Part shown: positions 9,001 through 17,081 of the stretch, piece by piece
How the letters are laid out: each line of letters starts with the position of its first letter
Position numbering within the stretch: position 1 is the stretch's first letter
IMG/VR virus record: IMGVR_UViG_3300042470_000865
Location: 1-39,656 of that record
DNA length: 39,656 nucleotides
Origin: a virus
Strand: one strand, 5' to 3'
Program-made: the position numbers and the translations under genes
The notes under the pieces: generated by a model
Told to the model about the DNA's origin: nothing
The model's input: only the letters and a program-made list of their open reading frames with translations
Database searches by the model: none

Positions 9001-9929
9001 AAAAATCCAACACTGAAACCTGGGGACAAATGCGATATGATGGTAAACCAAAATCATCTATACCGCTTAATGCTGCAATTGCCTCAGAAATGAGAAACAA
9101 GCCCTCGGGCTCCGATCTTGTTATTGCCAATAGCAGCGAAATGGTGATTCCTGCTGCTGGTGGTTATGGCGTTTCTGACTTGATGGAAACCCTCCGCTCA
9201 GGATTCAACGCCCTGGTAACTGTGTACTTGCAGGCACAACAGAAACAAGATCAAACCCTCAAATCCATTAATCAAACTCTCATAACTAACCAGCAACAGA
9301 CCAACTCTCGTCTAAGCAAGCTCGAAACCAAGTTTACAACTCCTGGCTTAGGTGGATTAGGCGGAGCATCTATCGGCGGGGGAGTAGACGCATTTACCGG
9401 AATCGCTCAGCGCTATGGTTTACAAATGACCAGTGGTTACCGTCCTGGAGACCCAGGTTACCACGGCGCTAACCGTGCTCGCGATTTCTCTAACGGTACT
9501 GGTCCGACTCCGCAAATGATGCAGTTTGCCCAGTTCCTGGCTTCCACTTACGGTTCAAGTCTGAAAGAACTTATTTACACCCCTCTCGGCTACAGTATCA
9601 AAAACGGGCAGAAAGTTCCTCCGTACGCAACTGCTGGTCATTATAACCATGTCCACGTTGCTTATGCCACCGGCTACGGAATGCCGTTTACGACGGCAAT
9701 GGAGGCTATGCGCTTCGAACGCGCAATGACTCCTGGATCCGTTAAAGTGGGATCTGTAACCGGGAACTCAGCCGAGGGATTTGGAAATGGCGGTACCACT
9801 ATTAACGGCGGTATCAACGTTACTGTCAACGGCAGCGGAGTCAACGACGCCGACGAACTGGCCTCGATCGTCGCCCTCAAGATCGGTGACGCAGTGGCCC
9901 AAGCACGGGCAGCTAGCGTATTCGTCTAA
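6075..9929 (+). CDS. tail tape-measure protein with M15-like peptidase domain
   Basis: A 1,284-residue protein, the longest in the window. Residues 1-100 are a charged helical, coiled-coil-prone start. Long helical and repeat segments follow. Hydrophobic Gly/Ala-rich stretches at about 638-672 and 775-830 could cross or disturb the host membrane during DNA entry. Residues about 1105-1200 look like an M15 D,D-peptidase: HxxNxAxD at about 1130-1137 (HGANRARD, close to HxxGxAxD) and NHVHV at about 1191, the zinc-binding pair of that fold. This suggests a peptidoglycan-cutting domain that acts as the tail penetrates the wall. An AAGGAAAGGG site precedes ATG 6075. Confidence 0.85.
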   Translation: MADPRVFTLIGNFTDNITPALAKINKSLEQVKTNLESVSKVTKPLKSDFKELADYSKNFSSSLRSQASDMRDATAAMKAFRSEMGRMNRAYKAGGTRAIQQAGRAVAPPPPPSPPRIPSTLAPRSRKVGGGGVAAAVGGGVAGFELGNMITDSIVRGFQLGVNIMVTPFRYASNAFGERIRDELSDIQSAGGLFATDRRYQLNMFKNFNEARRTQELLNARLAKSAAELPGETAQYVREAKRITDTMIGAMGKSQEAFVKFAETLGAKQGDRTDALATVIQKFTEKAVLLGQQPGGGGTRSIYGVPQLLEMMVNMPQLNLRAMSYRYASLRDNPLLANALQQGEATLNATAAGTAERLAAIMKILDEALPNEVVSSMRNSMDGIIQTIKSAIIDPETGIFGLGRKMMDVVVPRVDSLGRYLDKAGNVVDDISKAETETASLYSLLRESIAGFIVPLQGLINILPQIYDPLKAIGLDLVEFRNTAQRFLATFNGFTKTFENMGGELKKTASARGGLLTIANLLQNLGKIDTPQFQKYSKMLQDPKANLGAIAKNLFSELFDSKFMEMIGKVIGNIIGGTLKMVGDLMAGVTDMTNAGPFAKGLKQGFDEAQGAQGIGNIFKSLFRVIGNALITLFKSAPFEMSILTALTVGMPLITGAIAAGITALFERAALGGFGAGGGAGGKSGVKTLLSSQARNASKAGMMLPGVKGAAALATKGKMAGIGVAAAAIVKLATVSPKLMKVGESVTKLAKAAPGLNILFAGADFAFGKMAGESTAEAAGGAAGGLAGGLIGAAIGTAILPGVGTAIGSVLGTFLGDWIGTNLAGVIKKFLTDPSGSLKAAIDQATTGLKQSETNIKEWFWSLPQKFGQWSVELENKSQDDSARLKFSLDQLQYKFSKWIGGWGANVTKDLQTKLQNFNTRVQNLFKNGINWNSMADSLSNAVIGWLTSVKNKVMGWVSGAQWIQDQINKGKLGAKKSNTETWGQMRYDGKPKSSIPLNAAIASEMRNKPSGSDLVIANSSEMVIPAAGGYGVSDLMETLRSGFNALVTVYLQAQQKQDQTLKSINQTLITNQQQTNSRLSKLETKFTTPGLGGLGGASIGGGVDAFTGIAQRYGLQMTSGYRPGDPGYHGANRARDFSNGTGPTPQMMQFAQFLASTYGSSLKELIYTPLGYSIKNGQKVPPYATAGHYNHVHVAYATGYGMPFTTAMEAMRFERAMTPGSVKVGSVTGNSAEGFGNGGTTINGGINVTVNGSGVNDADELASIVALKIGDAVAQARAASVFV

Positions 9930-9948
9930 TACTGCATAGGAGAAAACC

Positions 9949-11274
9949 ATGGCTGGAAACTTAATCATACCACGGATGCGAGTAACGTGGGGAGATATAA
10001 ATCTCTCTGCGTACAACGGATCAGGACCATTTCCTGTGGGATCTCCCCTAGTGTATGATGTTGAGGTTCAACTGCAATCTCAAACGCAATCACCAACCGG
10101 ATCTATGAAGTGGGATCCCACTGGTCCAGGTTTTGCTGTTTACGAGCAGTTTATTTCTAGCGAGAAATATCTAACCAGTCGAATCTTTGTTGATGTTCTT
10201 TACTTTGGTGGGAAGAAACTTCGACTAGCATTCGTTTGGGCAGGGCAGTCTATAAACTATGGCAACGACATGTCTGTAACAGTCATGCTTAAGACAGAGC
10301 TCGATGGTCTCATCAATGCTAATATTCGAAACGTTGCACAAGCTTATGATGAAAAGAAAGGTGGATCTGGAATCGACTCGATCAATAAAGGTATCCAGCA
10401 ATATAAAATCTCTAATCAAAACATTGTACGGTACAACACAAAAGCAAAACAAGACTTAGAAAAAATGAAGATCCTGACCAACTACGCGCAGGATCAAACA
10501 TTCGGAGCATTCGTATCAAACACTGTTCAACAAAATGGCAACCTGGCATTCGCCAACAATATCGAAGAGCCAAATGTCTCGATATATACTCCATTTTCGT
10601 GGGATAAAGATGGCGAAGTCTTAAACGCAGCCACAAGTATTGGAGTTGATCAAGGTCCCAAACCAGAAAACCGATACGGGTACATTGTCGGTCCGTCGAT
10701 TATTACCACACTAACTCGAAAATCCGAGTGGCAACCTCCCCAGCAAACAACGCAGAACACTCCAAATACTCAAATACGCGCTCGCGACCCCAAGACAGGA
10801 CAGTATATTAAAGGAACACCAGCAACTGTAAAGCAACAGGAAGAAACCGCAAAGCCGTCTTCTTCTCCTCTCGGAACGGCAAATGCCCGCCCCAACCCTG
10901 GGGTGCAAAATAAAGATAATCCTGACGGTCCGACAAAACAGAACATCCTTCAGCAAGAGGGCACAGCCGAAATGAGTTTTTCAACTTATTTATGTCCTGT
11001 TCTTGTAGGTATCAAACCGCTTGACATCGTTTACATCCCTAGTCTCAAGGGAGATTATATGGAGGACTGGATTGTTGACACCGTTAGCTACGATCAATCC
11101 GATGGCAATACAGCATTGAGCGTTTCGGCAAAACGTTCCTTAGGATTAGGCACCCCTATGAACCCTGCCTCTGCTAAAAAGTTTCTAGACTTCGCCAAAC
11201 AAAATAATCTTGTCGGTCCCAATGCAACTCTCGCAGCCTGGGAGAAATACGCTTGGAGTTTACCGGGGCGCTGA
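9949..11274 (+). CDS. probable baseplate hub/late-control D-like protein
   Basis: A 441-residue protein following the tape measure. The N-terminal half has beta-rich segments (RMRVTWGDINLS, LVYDVEVQLQSQ). Residues about 255-325 are a Gln/Thr/Pro-rich linker. The C-terminal part (IKPLDIVYIPS, YMEDWIVDTVSYD, LSVSAKR) resembles the ending of XkdQ/gpD-type hub proteins, where a 'G/L-D-x-V' strand is followed by a V..V.Y strand. Gene order (GpU-like, tape measure, this gene) is consistent. An alternative is a generic tail structural protein. An AGGAG site precedes ATG 9949. Confidence 0.55.
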   Translation: MAGNLIIPRMRVTWGDINLSAYNGSGPFPVGSPLVYDVEVQLQSQTQSPTGSMKWDPTGPGFAVYEQFISSEKYLTSRIFVDVLYFGGKKLRLAFVWAGQSINYGNDMSVTVMLKTELDGLINANIRNVAQAYDEKKGGSGIDSINKGIQQYKISNQNIVRYNTKAKQDLEKMKILTNYAQDQTFGAFVSNTVQQNGNLAFANNIEEPNVSIYTPFSWDKDGEVLNAATSIGVDQGPKPENRYGYIVGPSIITTLTRKSEWQPPQQTTQNTPNTQIRARDPKTGQYIKGTPATVKQQEETAKPSSSPLGTANARPNPGVQNKDNPDGPTKQNILQQEGTAEMSFSTYLCPVLVGIKPLDIVYIPSLKGDYMEDWIVDTVSYDQSDGNTALSVSAKRSLGLGTPMNPASAKKFLDFAKQNNLVGPNATLAAWEKYAWSLPGR

Positions 11275-11285
11275 CCGGGTATAAT
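11259..11285 (+). promoter_or_regulatory. promoter, TTTACC-15-TATAAT
   Basis: TTTACC at 11259-11264, inside the end of the preceding gene, and TATAAT at 11280-11285 are 15 bp apart. It points to the gene at 11353. Confidence 0.7.
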
Positions 11286-11291
11286 AACGGT

Positions 11292-11330
11292 GTTGAGTAC
11301 CTCGGAATAGACCGAGGAGTCGTGCTCAAC
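11292..11330 (+). promoter_or_regulatory. 5'-leader stem-loop
   Basis: GTTGAG (11292-11297) pairs with CTCAAC (11325-11330), and CCTCGG (11300-11305) with CCGAGG (11312-11317). The hairpin starts about 7 bases after the -10 box, so it would be the 5' end of the mRNA for the 11353 gene. It may stabilise that mRNA. Confidence 0.6.
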
Positions 11331-11352
11331 TTTCCGTAACTTTACAAGTCTA

Positions 11353-12327
11353 ATGGCTACTGCAACTTACAAAATCTCTCCCGCTCTGGACGATCGTAAT
11401 CGTGCCCGGCTCGAGAGCAAAACCTACACTCGCGCTTACACTGATATTCCGAACCGCGCTCTCCCTGAGAGCTACCAAAAGGGTCTCGGTGCTATCTTCT
11501 CTGCACTGACAGGCGAAGAGTTTAGCGGCGACGGCTCAACCTTTACGGTTCGTGCTGATGCTAACGGCGTGTTCAAGCGCCTCTATTCCCCGACCGTGTT
11601 CTCTACTGAAGAGAAAGGTCTCGTTATTCGTTGGGGCGATCGCGATATCCCCCTGCAAATGAGCCCCGGCAAAATGACTGTCGCCGGTGCCCCCAAAGGA
11701 ACCAAGTTTGCTTTCAAAGAAGAGCAGATTGGTAAATACACTGAGCCTGTGCTGAATGTGTCGGTAACTGCCGATGGCACTCTGTACAGCCTGCCGATTC
11801 CGATTCGTTCCGCTGACTACGAGGATAAGGTCTCTGCCGATCTCCTCGACCTGCTTCTTGACGAGAATCCTGAAGCCATTGCCGAAAAAGTGCAAGTGGC
11901 TAGCGATCTGTCGAAGCGTGGTGAGTCCTCCGGCTCTGGCGAGCGGATGCAGGGTCCCTTTGTGAAAGTGGCCAACCTGCCGATCGGTGATTACACTGTT
12001 ACCACCTACCGCGTTAAAGAAGGCGGTCAGTATGGTACCGACTACTTCCTGCAAGTGAAGGTTGATGAGCCTTTTACTGCTCCTGTTCGCACTCAAGTTG
12101 ATGGCGAATGGCTGGATGTAGAGACCGAGGTGATGGATTGGGCTATCGTAAAACCCAACAACTCCCTCAAGAAAACCTTGGCTGCCGAGCCTGTGATTGA
12201 TCGCGAGAATCCCGCTACTTTGCGAGTTATCGAGCACGGCGAGTACAACGGTTTCCCAACCGCCAAAGTGGCACTGAAGTGTCAGGCGTTCGCTGAAGAT
12301 CCTGAGAGTTTCGCTCTCGACTTCTGA
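11353..12327 (+). CDS. conserved-type hypothetical protein, 324 aa
   Basis: A 324-residue protein with no recognised domain. It has its own promoter, a stable leader hairpin and a regular codon pattern, suggesting strong expression. The middle segment FVKVANLPIGDYTVTTYRV, then G.DYFLQVKV, could form an OB-like barrel. Its position before a helicase-like ATPase makes a single-strand DNA-binding role conceivable, but no gp32-type signature is visible. Confidence 0.75.
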   Translation: MATATYKISPALDDRNRARLESKTYTRAYTDIPNRALPESYQKGLGAIFSALTGEEFSGDGSTFTVRADANGVFKRLYSPTVFSTEEKGLVIRWGDRDIPLQMSPGKMTVAGAPKGTKFAFKEEQIGKYTEPVLNVSVTADGTLYSLPIPIRSADYEDKVSADLLDLLLDENPEAIAEKVQVASDLSKRGESSGSGERMQGPFVKVANLPIGDYTVTTYRVKEGGQYGTDYFLQVKVDEPFTAPVRTQVDGEWLDVETEVMDWAIVKPNNSLKKTLAAEPVIDRENPATLRVIEHGEYNGFPTAKVALKCQAFAEDPESFALDF

Positions 12328-12348
12328 TTTAGTTTAGTCGGCAATGAA

Positions 12349-12374
12349 GGGCTGGGGATTACCCTGGCCCTTTT
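12349..12374 (+). terminator. terminator overlapping a promoter
   Basis: GGGC (12349-12352) pairs with GCCC (12367-12370), and GGG (12355-12357) with CCC (12362-12364), with a TG/TG mismatch and an ATTA loop. TTTT follows. The -35 box of the next promoter lies inside this hairpin. Confidence 0.6.
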
Positions 12375-12384
12375 CTGCTATAAT
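12358..12384 (+). promoter_or_regulatory. promoter, ATTACC-15-TGC-TATAAT
   Basis: ATTACC at 12358-12363 and TATAAT at 12379-12384 are 15 bp apart, with an extended -10 (TGC before TATAAT). It serves the ATPase gene starting at 12413. Confidence 0.65.
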
Positions 12385-12412
12385 ACAACGGAAACAACTA
12401 TCCAAACTATTT

Positions 12413-14389
12413 ATGGCCGATCCATTTTCAGGGACTGTCGGAACCACGAAGCAAGAGGTCGACATCCTGGGAAAAGCTAACGAGCGTAAGAAGGCACGGA
12501 CCTTCGGCTCTTCGAAAAAAGAAAAGGAAGACAGTAAAGCTCCGATTCGAGTAAGTGAGCTTTATAACACTGGCATTGAACTCTTAAAGTCAAGAGGATT
12601 CACCGTCGAGCTTGAAGAAGGCGGCGATCATATGAATCACAGGATTCTGACTCCGCAAGCTCCCCCTGAGATCAAAGGCATCACATATCACAATACTTTC
12701 AAACCGCTTCAGGATATCTCAACGGATCAGCATTTCAGAGACATTGAGTCTGTATTTTTGTCCTGCGGGGATGAAAATGTAAAGGAGTTCTGGGCACCTT
12801 TGTATCGTCCGAAAGGCGGAGATAGCGATCTGCTGAGTTTTACTGAGCGATTGCTGAAGATGAAAAAGATTAACCAAGCGAAAAATATACACCAAGTTCT
12901 TAACTATGGACACACCTTTGACCCAGCTGGCCGCTGGGGTGGCGAGATTGTTCTTAACCCTCGCATCTGGGTTCCTGACCGGGATTGGTTTGACCCTGCG
13001 TTGCGGGAAGTTACTTTTGGCGATATTTTCACAATCTTCCCTGAAGCCGAGCAAGAAATGCTCCGACTCATTCTTGGCCGAGTTGGAGTTGGTAGAGCGA
13101 ATCATCTCCCTCCCGGACGAACAGAACCGGTTGACCACACCGCCCGGATGGCCGGAGTCATTGTGGGCAAAGACGCCGGTCTCGGGAAATCAACCCTCTT
13201 CAATGGCCTTACCGCAGCCCTCCAACGCTGTGGCTTCGTCACCCATACTTTCAAGTCAACCGAAGACCGATTCGGGCTCAAAGCAGCCGCCCTCAGCGAC
13301 GTCGCCTACAAAGACGACACGAGCCTCGCGTCGCTCAAAAAGTTCCTTGCAGCCGAAGAAACCAAAATCCTGATTACCAATGGCCTCTTCCAAGTTGAAG
13401 AAAAGTTCCAGAATGCTGAGCAGATATGGCCGAAAACTGTCATCCTTGTTAACTCCAACGATTGGAACAGCAAGTTTGCCTACGACCTTGACCCAGGAAT
13501 CATCGACCGAATCAAGATCATATCAACCTATCGGGAATACGAGGTTGCTAAGAACCGTGAGTGTTTGGAGGGAAGTGTGTCAGAAGGGTCTCCTGATCTT
13601 CGTCCACGCGCACACATCCCGTATCTGGCAAACAAGCTCGGCGTCAGTCAAGAGGCGCTCTATCTTTGGTGCCTGCGTCTTGCGACGGACCGATTCTGGC
13701 ACATTATTACGGACACTCGTGACCCATCAATTAATCGCCTCCAGGTCGAGGTCCGGTACTGGACGACGCGCCAGCGCATCCGCTTCAAGGCTGATGTTAC
13801 ACAGGCGCTTGTCAACGGTATGGCATTCGCATGGATGTTGCGGACGGGCGACACGGAGATCCCTGAGCTCACGCCGGAGATGCTTCAGGAATGCTTAGAC
13901 CATTTCTATTTTGTTGGTGTGGATCCCTCGGGTCTGCAACTCATGAATAAAATGAAAAGGCAGTGGGAGATTGCTGGGAGACCATCTACTCACTACTATC
14001 AAGGTTTCAGAGAGATTCGTTGGGAGTCGATTAAAAAAGCAGTTACATATTTTGAGCAGTTCGGACGCAATCCTGGCAACAACACTGCGGCAGAAACAAT
14101 CAAGGACATCATGGAAAAACTCGTAATGCGAGATGGATTTAAGATTGGCGGTTCCGCAAACTATGTAATCGAAAACTGGGAAAACATGCGTCATGCTAGC
14201 GAGGAGTTGAAGCTGGAAGGAACTGAACTTACAAAAGGGCTTGACCAAGAAGACTTGGATCGATTGCTGAATGTAAACACTCGTTGTTCAGACAAGTGGA
14301 TTGAGAATAAACATTATTCTCCCGATCGCGCCGAAAAGTTCCGGGCAGCTGCACGTGAAAAACTCTATAACGCAACTAAAGGGGTATAA
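12413..14389 (+). CDS. P-loop ATPase, putative D5/SF3-like replicative helicase
   Basis: A 658-residue protein. The Walker A motif GKDAGLGKS is at 252-260. It is followed by a candidate Walker B/sensor region (LSDVAYKDD; KILITNG; VILVNSND), an order seen in D5-type SF3 helicases of viruses. The 200-residue N-terminal part is unassigned and could be a degenerate primase or regulatory domain. ATG 12413 is chosen because the promoter -10 box at 12379-12384 lies inside the longer frame that starts at 12344. It probably acts in phage DNA replication. Confidence 0.65.
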   Translation: MADPFSGTVGTTKQEVDILGKANERKKARTFGSSKKEKEDSKAPIRVSELYNTGIELLKSRGFTVELEEGGDHMNHRILTPQAPPEIKGITYHNTFKPLQDISTDQHFRDIESVFLSCGDENVKEFWAPLYRPKGGDSDLLSFTERLLKMKKINQAKNIHQVLNYGHTFDPAGRWGGEIVLNPRIWVPDRDWFDPALREVTFGDIFTIFPEAEQEMLRLILGRVGVGRANHLPPGRTEPVDHTARMAGVIVGKDAGLGKSTLFNGLTAALQRCGFVTHTFKSTEDRFGLKAAALSDVAYKDDTSLASLKKFLAAEETKILITNGLFQVEEKFQNAEQIWPKTVILVNSNDWNSKFAYDLDPGIIDRIKIISTYREYEVAKNRECLEGSVSEGSPDLRPRAHIPYLANKLGVSQEALYLWCLRLATDRFWHIITDTRDPSINRLQVEVRYWTTRQRIRFKADVTQALVNGMAFAWMLRTGDTEIPELTPEMLQECLDHFYFVGVDPSGLQLMNKMKRQWEIAGRPSTHYYQGFREIRWESIKKAVTYFEQFGRNPGNNTAAETIKDIMEKLVMRDGFKIGGSANYVIENWENMRHASEELKLEGTELTKGLDQEDLDRLLNVNTRCSDKWIENKHYSPDRAEKFRAAAREKLYNATKGV

Positions 14390-14391
14390 CT

Positions 14392-14772
14392 ATGGTGCCG
14401 ACTACTACCCCCGACGAAACTGTGGACGCATTCTCATACGAGTGCCAGAAACAGTCCCGTCTCAAAGAACAACTTGAATCTGAAGGATTCCAGTGCATTG
14501 ACGATCCTGCAGGTCTATACGACAAGATCGGAACAGTTCAAGAGATCGAGACTCTCTGCCAACTCTACACACCACGCTTACTGTGCAAACTATACGCCAA
14601 GGGCACCGAAGATCTTGAGCATTCGTTCTACCTTTGTCCCCTTTGGCAAATCATTAAGTTTAACTATATCATCCCTCAACCTGGGGAATACTTCACTGCT
14701 AAATATGTGGTCGGTATTCGCCGCGTGGGTGAGAATGCCTTTGTTCCCAGTTTGCGTTTGCCCCTGACTTAG
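14392..14772 (+). CDS. hypothetical protein, 126 aa
   Basis: An acidic N-terminus and a C-terminal block with strand character (FYLCPLWQIIKFNYIIPQPGEYF, YVVGIRRVG). No motif recognised. It starts 2 bases after the ATPase stop, so it is probably in the same operon. Confidence 0.6.
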   Translation: MVPTTTPDETVDAFSYECQKQSRLKEQLESEGFQCIDDPAGLYDKIGTVQEIETLCQLYTPRLLCKLYAKGTEDLEHSFYLCPLWQIIKFNYIIPQPGEYFTAKYVVGIRRVGENAFVPSLRLPLT

Positions 14773-14773
14773 T

Positions 14774-15241
14774 ATGGAAGACCTCTTCAGCAGTGGTACG
14801 CAAGATGCGGCAACCCCGATTAACTCGGCTGGCGTGCCAACTCAACCCTACAGTAACGCTTCTGGAGACTTCGATCTTAAGAACAAATACGGTAGCCGTA
14901 AAGTTAAATCTCGCAAAGACTTAGACCAACCTAAAGATGGCGAAGAGCCGATGCGAGATAACACTCTGCCTCAGTATAAGGAAGGACCATTATATACAGG
15001 CGGAAACGAAAAAGACGATTCCACCAAAAGATATTTCGGGGATTTTTCGATTGAAGCAAAGCGAAATGTAATGGACTTGTTACAAACGCATCCGATGTAT
15101 GCCAAGAAAGGCAACGTCAATATGGGTCGCGTGGAGAACAACACTCGAGAGGTTATGCCTCACGATCAAACCAAGATTGTCGAGAATGGTGGATATTTGG
15201 TACGAGAAGATCTACCGCAAGCATCTCAACGAAAATACTAA
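14774..15241 (+). CDS. hypothetical hydrophilic protein, 155 aa
   Basis: Low-complexity, highly charged and likely disordered over residues 1-90 (KNKYGSRKVKSRKDLDQPKDGEEP). A short conserved-looking C-terminal part follows (DFSIEAKRNVMDLLQTHP). No function can be assigned. It begins one base after the preceding stop. Confidence 0.6.
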   Translation: MEDLFSSGTQDAATPINSAGVPTQPYSNASGDFDLKNKYGSRKVKSRKDLDQPKDGEEPMRDNTLPQYKEGPLYTGGNEKDDSTKRYFGDFSIEAKRNVMDLLQTHPMYAKKGNVNMGRVENNTREVMPHDQTKIVENGGYLVREDLPQASQRKY

Positions 15242-15242
15242 G

Positions 15243-15755
15243 ATGGCCCCCAAAATCACTGACCCAAACACCTTCTTAATCAATATCGTTTCTCGCAAAG
15301 GCAAGAGCGATCTTTATGGCGTCTATCTCACAGGCGTTAACATTCTGGCAGATGCTTCTGAGGATTACGGTTATCCTGTTCCTCAAGAAAGTGTCGAGAG
15401 AGAAGTAGAAAATCTACTGCTGCGCGAAGGCACCGACTGGAATCATCTCCTCGTCGAAACTCGTCGCAACCAGGACGAAGTGGTTCATCCAATCTCATTT
15501 ATTCGTGGGCGTGAACCGAACACCGTGTACTTCATCAGCGAAGGTCACGAAATGTCCGCAATGGTTTTCATTCCAACGCTTGTGGTGGCAGAGTTCGTAT
15601 TAGAAGTTACCTTCTTCCAACATTTATTGCGAGAGGTAGCCTCTTTCGCGGGTAAAACCCCTACCAGCATACGTTTTACCATTGGCGCTGTGTCAATGGA
15701 ATGGGACGAGCTCGTTGAGCGTGGCTGCGCCCGCGAAGTCGATATCGGCTTCTGA
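15243..15755 (+). CDS. possible ThyA-fold (thymidylate synthase/dCMP hydroxymethylase-like) protein
   Basis: A 170-residue protein. Residues 124-155 (FFQHLLREVASFAG, then TPTSIRFTIGAVSMEWDEL) follow the ThyA pattern in which helix H..AQ.tGL.pGE is followed by the strand H.lGd.HiY.nH. No catalytic PCH cysteine motif or folate-site C-terminus is visible. It could be a catalytically dead relative that binds nucleotides, or the similarity may be spurious. It sits next to mazG and the dCMP deaminase, a pyrimidine-nucleotide context. Confidence 0.6.
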   Translation: MAPKITDPNTFLINIVSRKGKSDLYGVYLTGVNILADASEDYGYPVPQESVEREVENLLLREGTDWNHLLVETRRNQDEVVHPISFIRGREPNTVYFISEGHEMSAMVFIPTLVVAEFVLEVTFFQHLLREVASFAGKTPTSIRFTIGAVSMEWDELVERGCAREVDIGF

Positions 15756-15756
15756 G

Positions 15757-15783
15757 TTTACGGGCTTTTGCCCGTGCTATGCT
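15757..15783 (+). promoter_or_regulatory. promoter with hairpin spacer, TTTACG-15-TATGCT
   Basis: TTTACG at 15757-15762 and extended TGC-TATGCT (-10 at 15778-15783). The spacer contains a perfect hairpin, ACGGGC-TTTT-GCCCGT (15760-15775), and GTTTAC (15756-15761) is mirrored by GTAAAC (15784-15789). It drives mazG. Confidence 0.7.
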
Positions 15784-15804
15784 GTAAACGACTCATCAAT
15801 CCAC

Positions 15805-16134
15805 ATGGACTTAAACCAGTACCAGACTTCGGCGCTCCAGACAGCGATTTACCCGAACAAGGGTGCTAACTTCCCTTACCCGGCTCTTGGCCTGGCGGGT
15901 GAAGCTGGCGAAGTGGCTGACAAACTTAAAAAAGTCATCCGCGATAATGACGGTGTTCTCACTGATCCTGTTCGGGATGCAGTCGCCAAAGAACTCGGCG
16001 ACGTTATGTGGTACCTCGCCGTTCTTGCCTACGAGCTTGATTACGACTTGAATACCATTGCTCAAAACAATCTCGATAAACTCGCATCGCGTCAAGAGCG
16101 TGGTGTGCTTTCCGGCTCCGGTGACAATCGATGA
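15805..16134 (+). CDS. mazG: MazG nucleotide pyrophosphohydrolase
   Basis: A 109-residue MazG-fold protein. The metal-binding pattern E-x-x-E near K-K and the later E-x-x-D are seen as GLAGEAGEVADKLKK and KELGDVMWYLA. MazG enzymes hydrolyse nucleoside triphosphates to monophosphates; in cyanophages the protein is usually linked to nucleotide recycling or alarmone control. The start is the first ATG after its promoter. The stop overlaps the next start as ATGA. Confidence 0.92.
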   Translation: MDLNQYQTSALQTAIYPNKGANFPYPALGLAGEAGEVADKLKKVIRDNDGVLTDPVRDAVAKELGDVMWYLAVLAYELDYDLNTIAQNNLDKLASRQERGVLSGSGDNR

Positions 16135-16409
16135 AAGCGTCCGAGTGCACGTTCGACAAAATGATGATCGTAGCTGCAGCCGCTCCTATGCTGGCTGAGG
16201 CTGCTTCTTACATTCAAGTCGAGTATGGGCTTGAAGAACTACAGGCATGCTGGGACGGTTTCGTCCACACCTCGGATTATTACAACCAAGAGTTCAAATC
16301 TCGTAAACAAATCTGCGCTGAGTTCACCTATGCACTCACAGAATACATTCACTATCTGGGAGAATCCTCACATCTCCAAGTGGGATCGAAGATTCCTTCG
16401 GATAGCTGA
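16131..16409 (+). CDS. hypothetical helical protein, 92 aa
   Basis: A mostly helical small protein (FDKMMIVAAAAPMLAEAASYI; ICAEFTYALTEYIHYLG) coupled to mazG by ATGA. Its last 80 bases overlap the start of the deaminase gene in another frame. No family recognised. Confidence 0.55.
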   Translation: MKASECTFDKMMIVAAAAPMLAEAASYIQVEYGLEELQACWDGFVHTSDYYNQEFKSRKQICAEFTYALTEYIHYLGESSHLQVGSKIPSDS

Positions 16410-16959
16410 GGAAGTTCGCCTCTGGAGTAAAGACCCAGGCACCAAGGTCGGGTGCGTTCTGGTGAACGAACGCCGTATCCTTTCAACAGGATACAACGGA
16501 TTCCCTCACACAATCTCCGACGACCTAGAACGTTATATTGATAGGGAGTACAAGCTCAGCGTTACAGTACACGCTGAGAAAAACGCCATCCTCAATGCAG
16601 CGAAAAACGGTACAAAGGTCGAAGGATCTACCCTGTACGTTACATTTCCACCGTGTTCGCAGTGTGCTTCTGCGATCATTCAAGCGGGTGTTGCAAAAGT
16701 AGTTTGCCCGGACCCGGACTCTGCTCCGGAACGCTGGCGAAACAACTTTATTGCCGCAAACAATCTATTTTACGAGGCGGGCGTCAAAGTTCTTTATTAC
16801 TCGGACTCTGACTTATGTCTAACCGAAACTGCCCCGTGTGCGGAGCCCATTGGGTTGACGGACAACTCTACTGGTCAACAGGAAAACCTGGCACCGACGA
16901 GGACCTCAATGCGCTCGTCTGCCGAAGATTGGCTCCCGAGAAGGCTAGCCGATGCGTGA
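16330..16959 (+). CDS. dCMP deaminase
   Basis: A zinc-dependent deaminase that makes dUMP for ThyX. HAE at 81-83 holds the zinc His and catalytic Glu, and PCSQC at 108-112 supplies the two Cys ligands; the N-terminal core W...FL.IA..V..WS.DP.T.VGCV matches phage dCMP deaminases. ATG 16330 fits the known N-terminus. Family members normally end soon after the VLYY strand (residue 157). Here 47 residues follow that have no expected fold and overlap a zinc-finger gene in another frame, so a frameshift or read-through is possible. Confidence 0.88.
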   Translation: MHSQNTFTIWENPHISKWDRRFLRIAEEVRLWSKDPGTKVGCVLVNERRILSTGYNGFPHTISDDLERYIDREYKLSVTVHAEKNAILNAAKNGTKVEGSTLYVTFPPCSQCASAIIQAGVAKVVCPDPDSAPERWRNNFIAANNLFYEAGVKVLYYSDSDLCLTETAPCAEPIGLTDNSTGQQENLAPTRTSMRSSAEDWLPRRLADA

Positions 16960-17045
16960 ATCCCAGCAAGGGAGCAGAGGGAGGCATAGGCTGGGAGGAG
17001 AGATTAAAAATGACTGAAGCAGCTTTGACGGAGTTCGAGCTTTGA
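16815..17045 (+). CDS. small zinc-ribbon-like protein
   Basis: A 76-residue protein beginning MSNRNCPVCGAHWVDG with a later Cys in ALVC and another in RCVNP, suggesting a zinc ribbon. It starts near the natural end of the deaminase domain and overlaps the deaminase frame by 145 bases. The Cys pattern favours it being a real gene. Function unknown. Confidence 0.5.
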   Translation: MSNRNCPVCGAHWVDGQLYWSTGKPGTDEDLNALVCRRLAPEKASRCVNPSKGAEGGIGWEERLKMTEAALTEFEL

Positions 17046-17081
17046 GTCGGTTAACCGTACCTCGAGTTCGGTTTTCCGACC

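Noticed and set aside
11536-12237. Long open frame of 233 codons on the minus strand
   Set aside because: It lies fully opposite the 11353 gene, which has a promoter, leader and regular codon use. The minus frame has no ribosome site or neighbours on that strand.
12344-12412. Longer N-terminus for the ATPase gene from ATG 12344
   Set aside because: The extra codons cover a terminator hairpin and the -10 box, so the natural start is ATG 12413.
15650-15658. Further GGGTAAAAC copy
   Set aside because: It lies inside a gene with no start codon 20-25 nt downstream. The copy at 17726 likewise falls after its gene's start.
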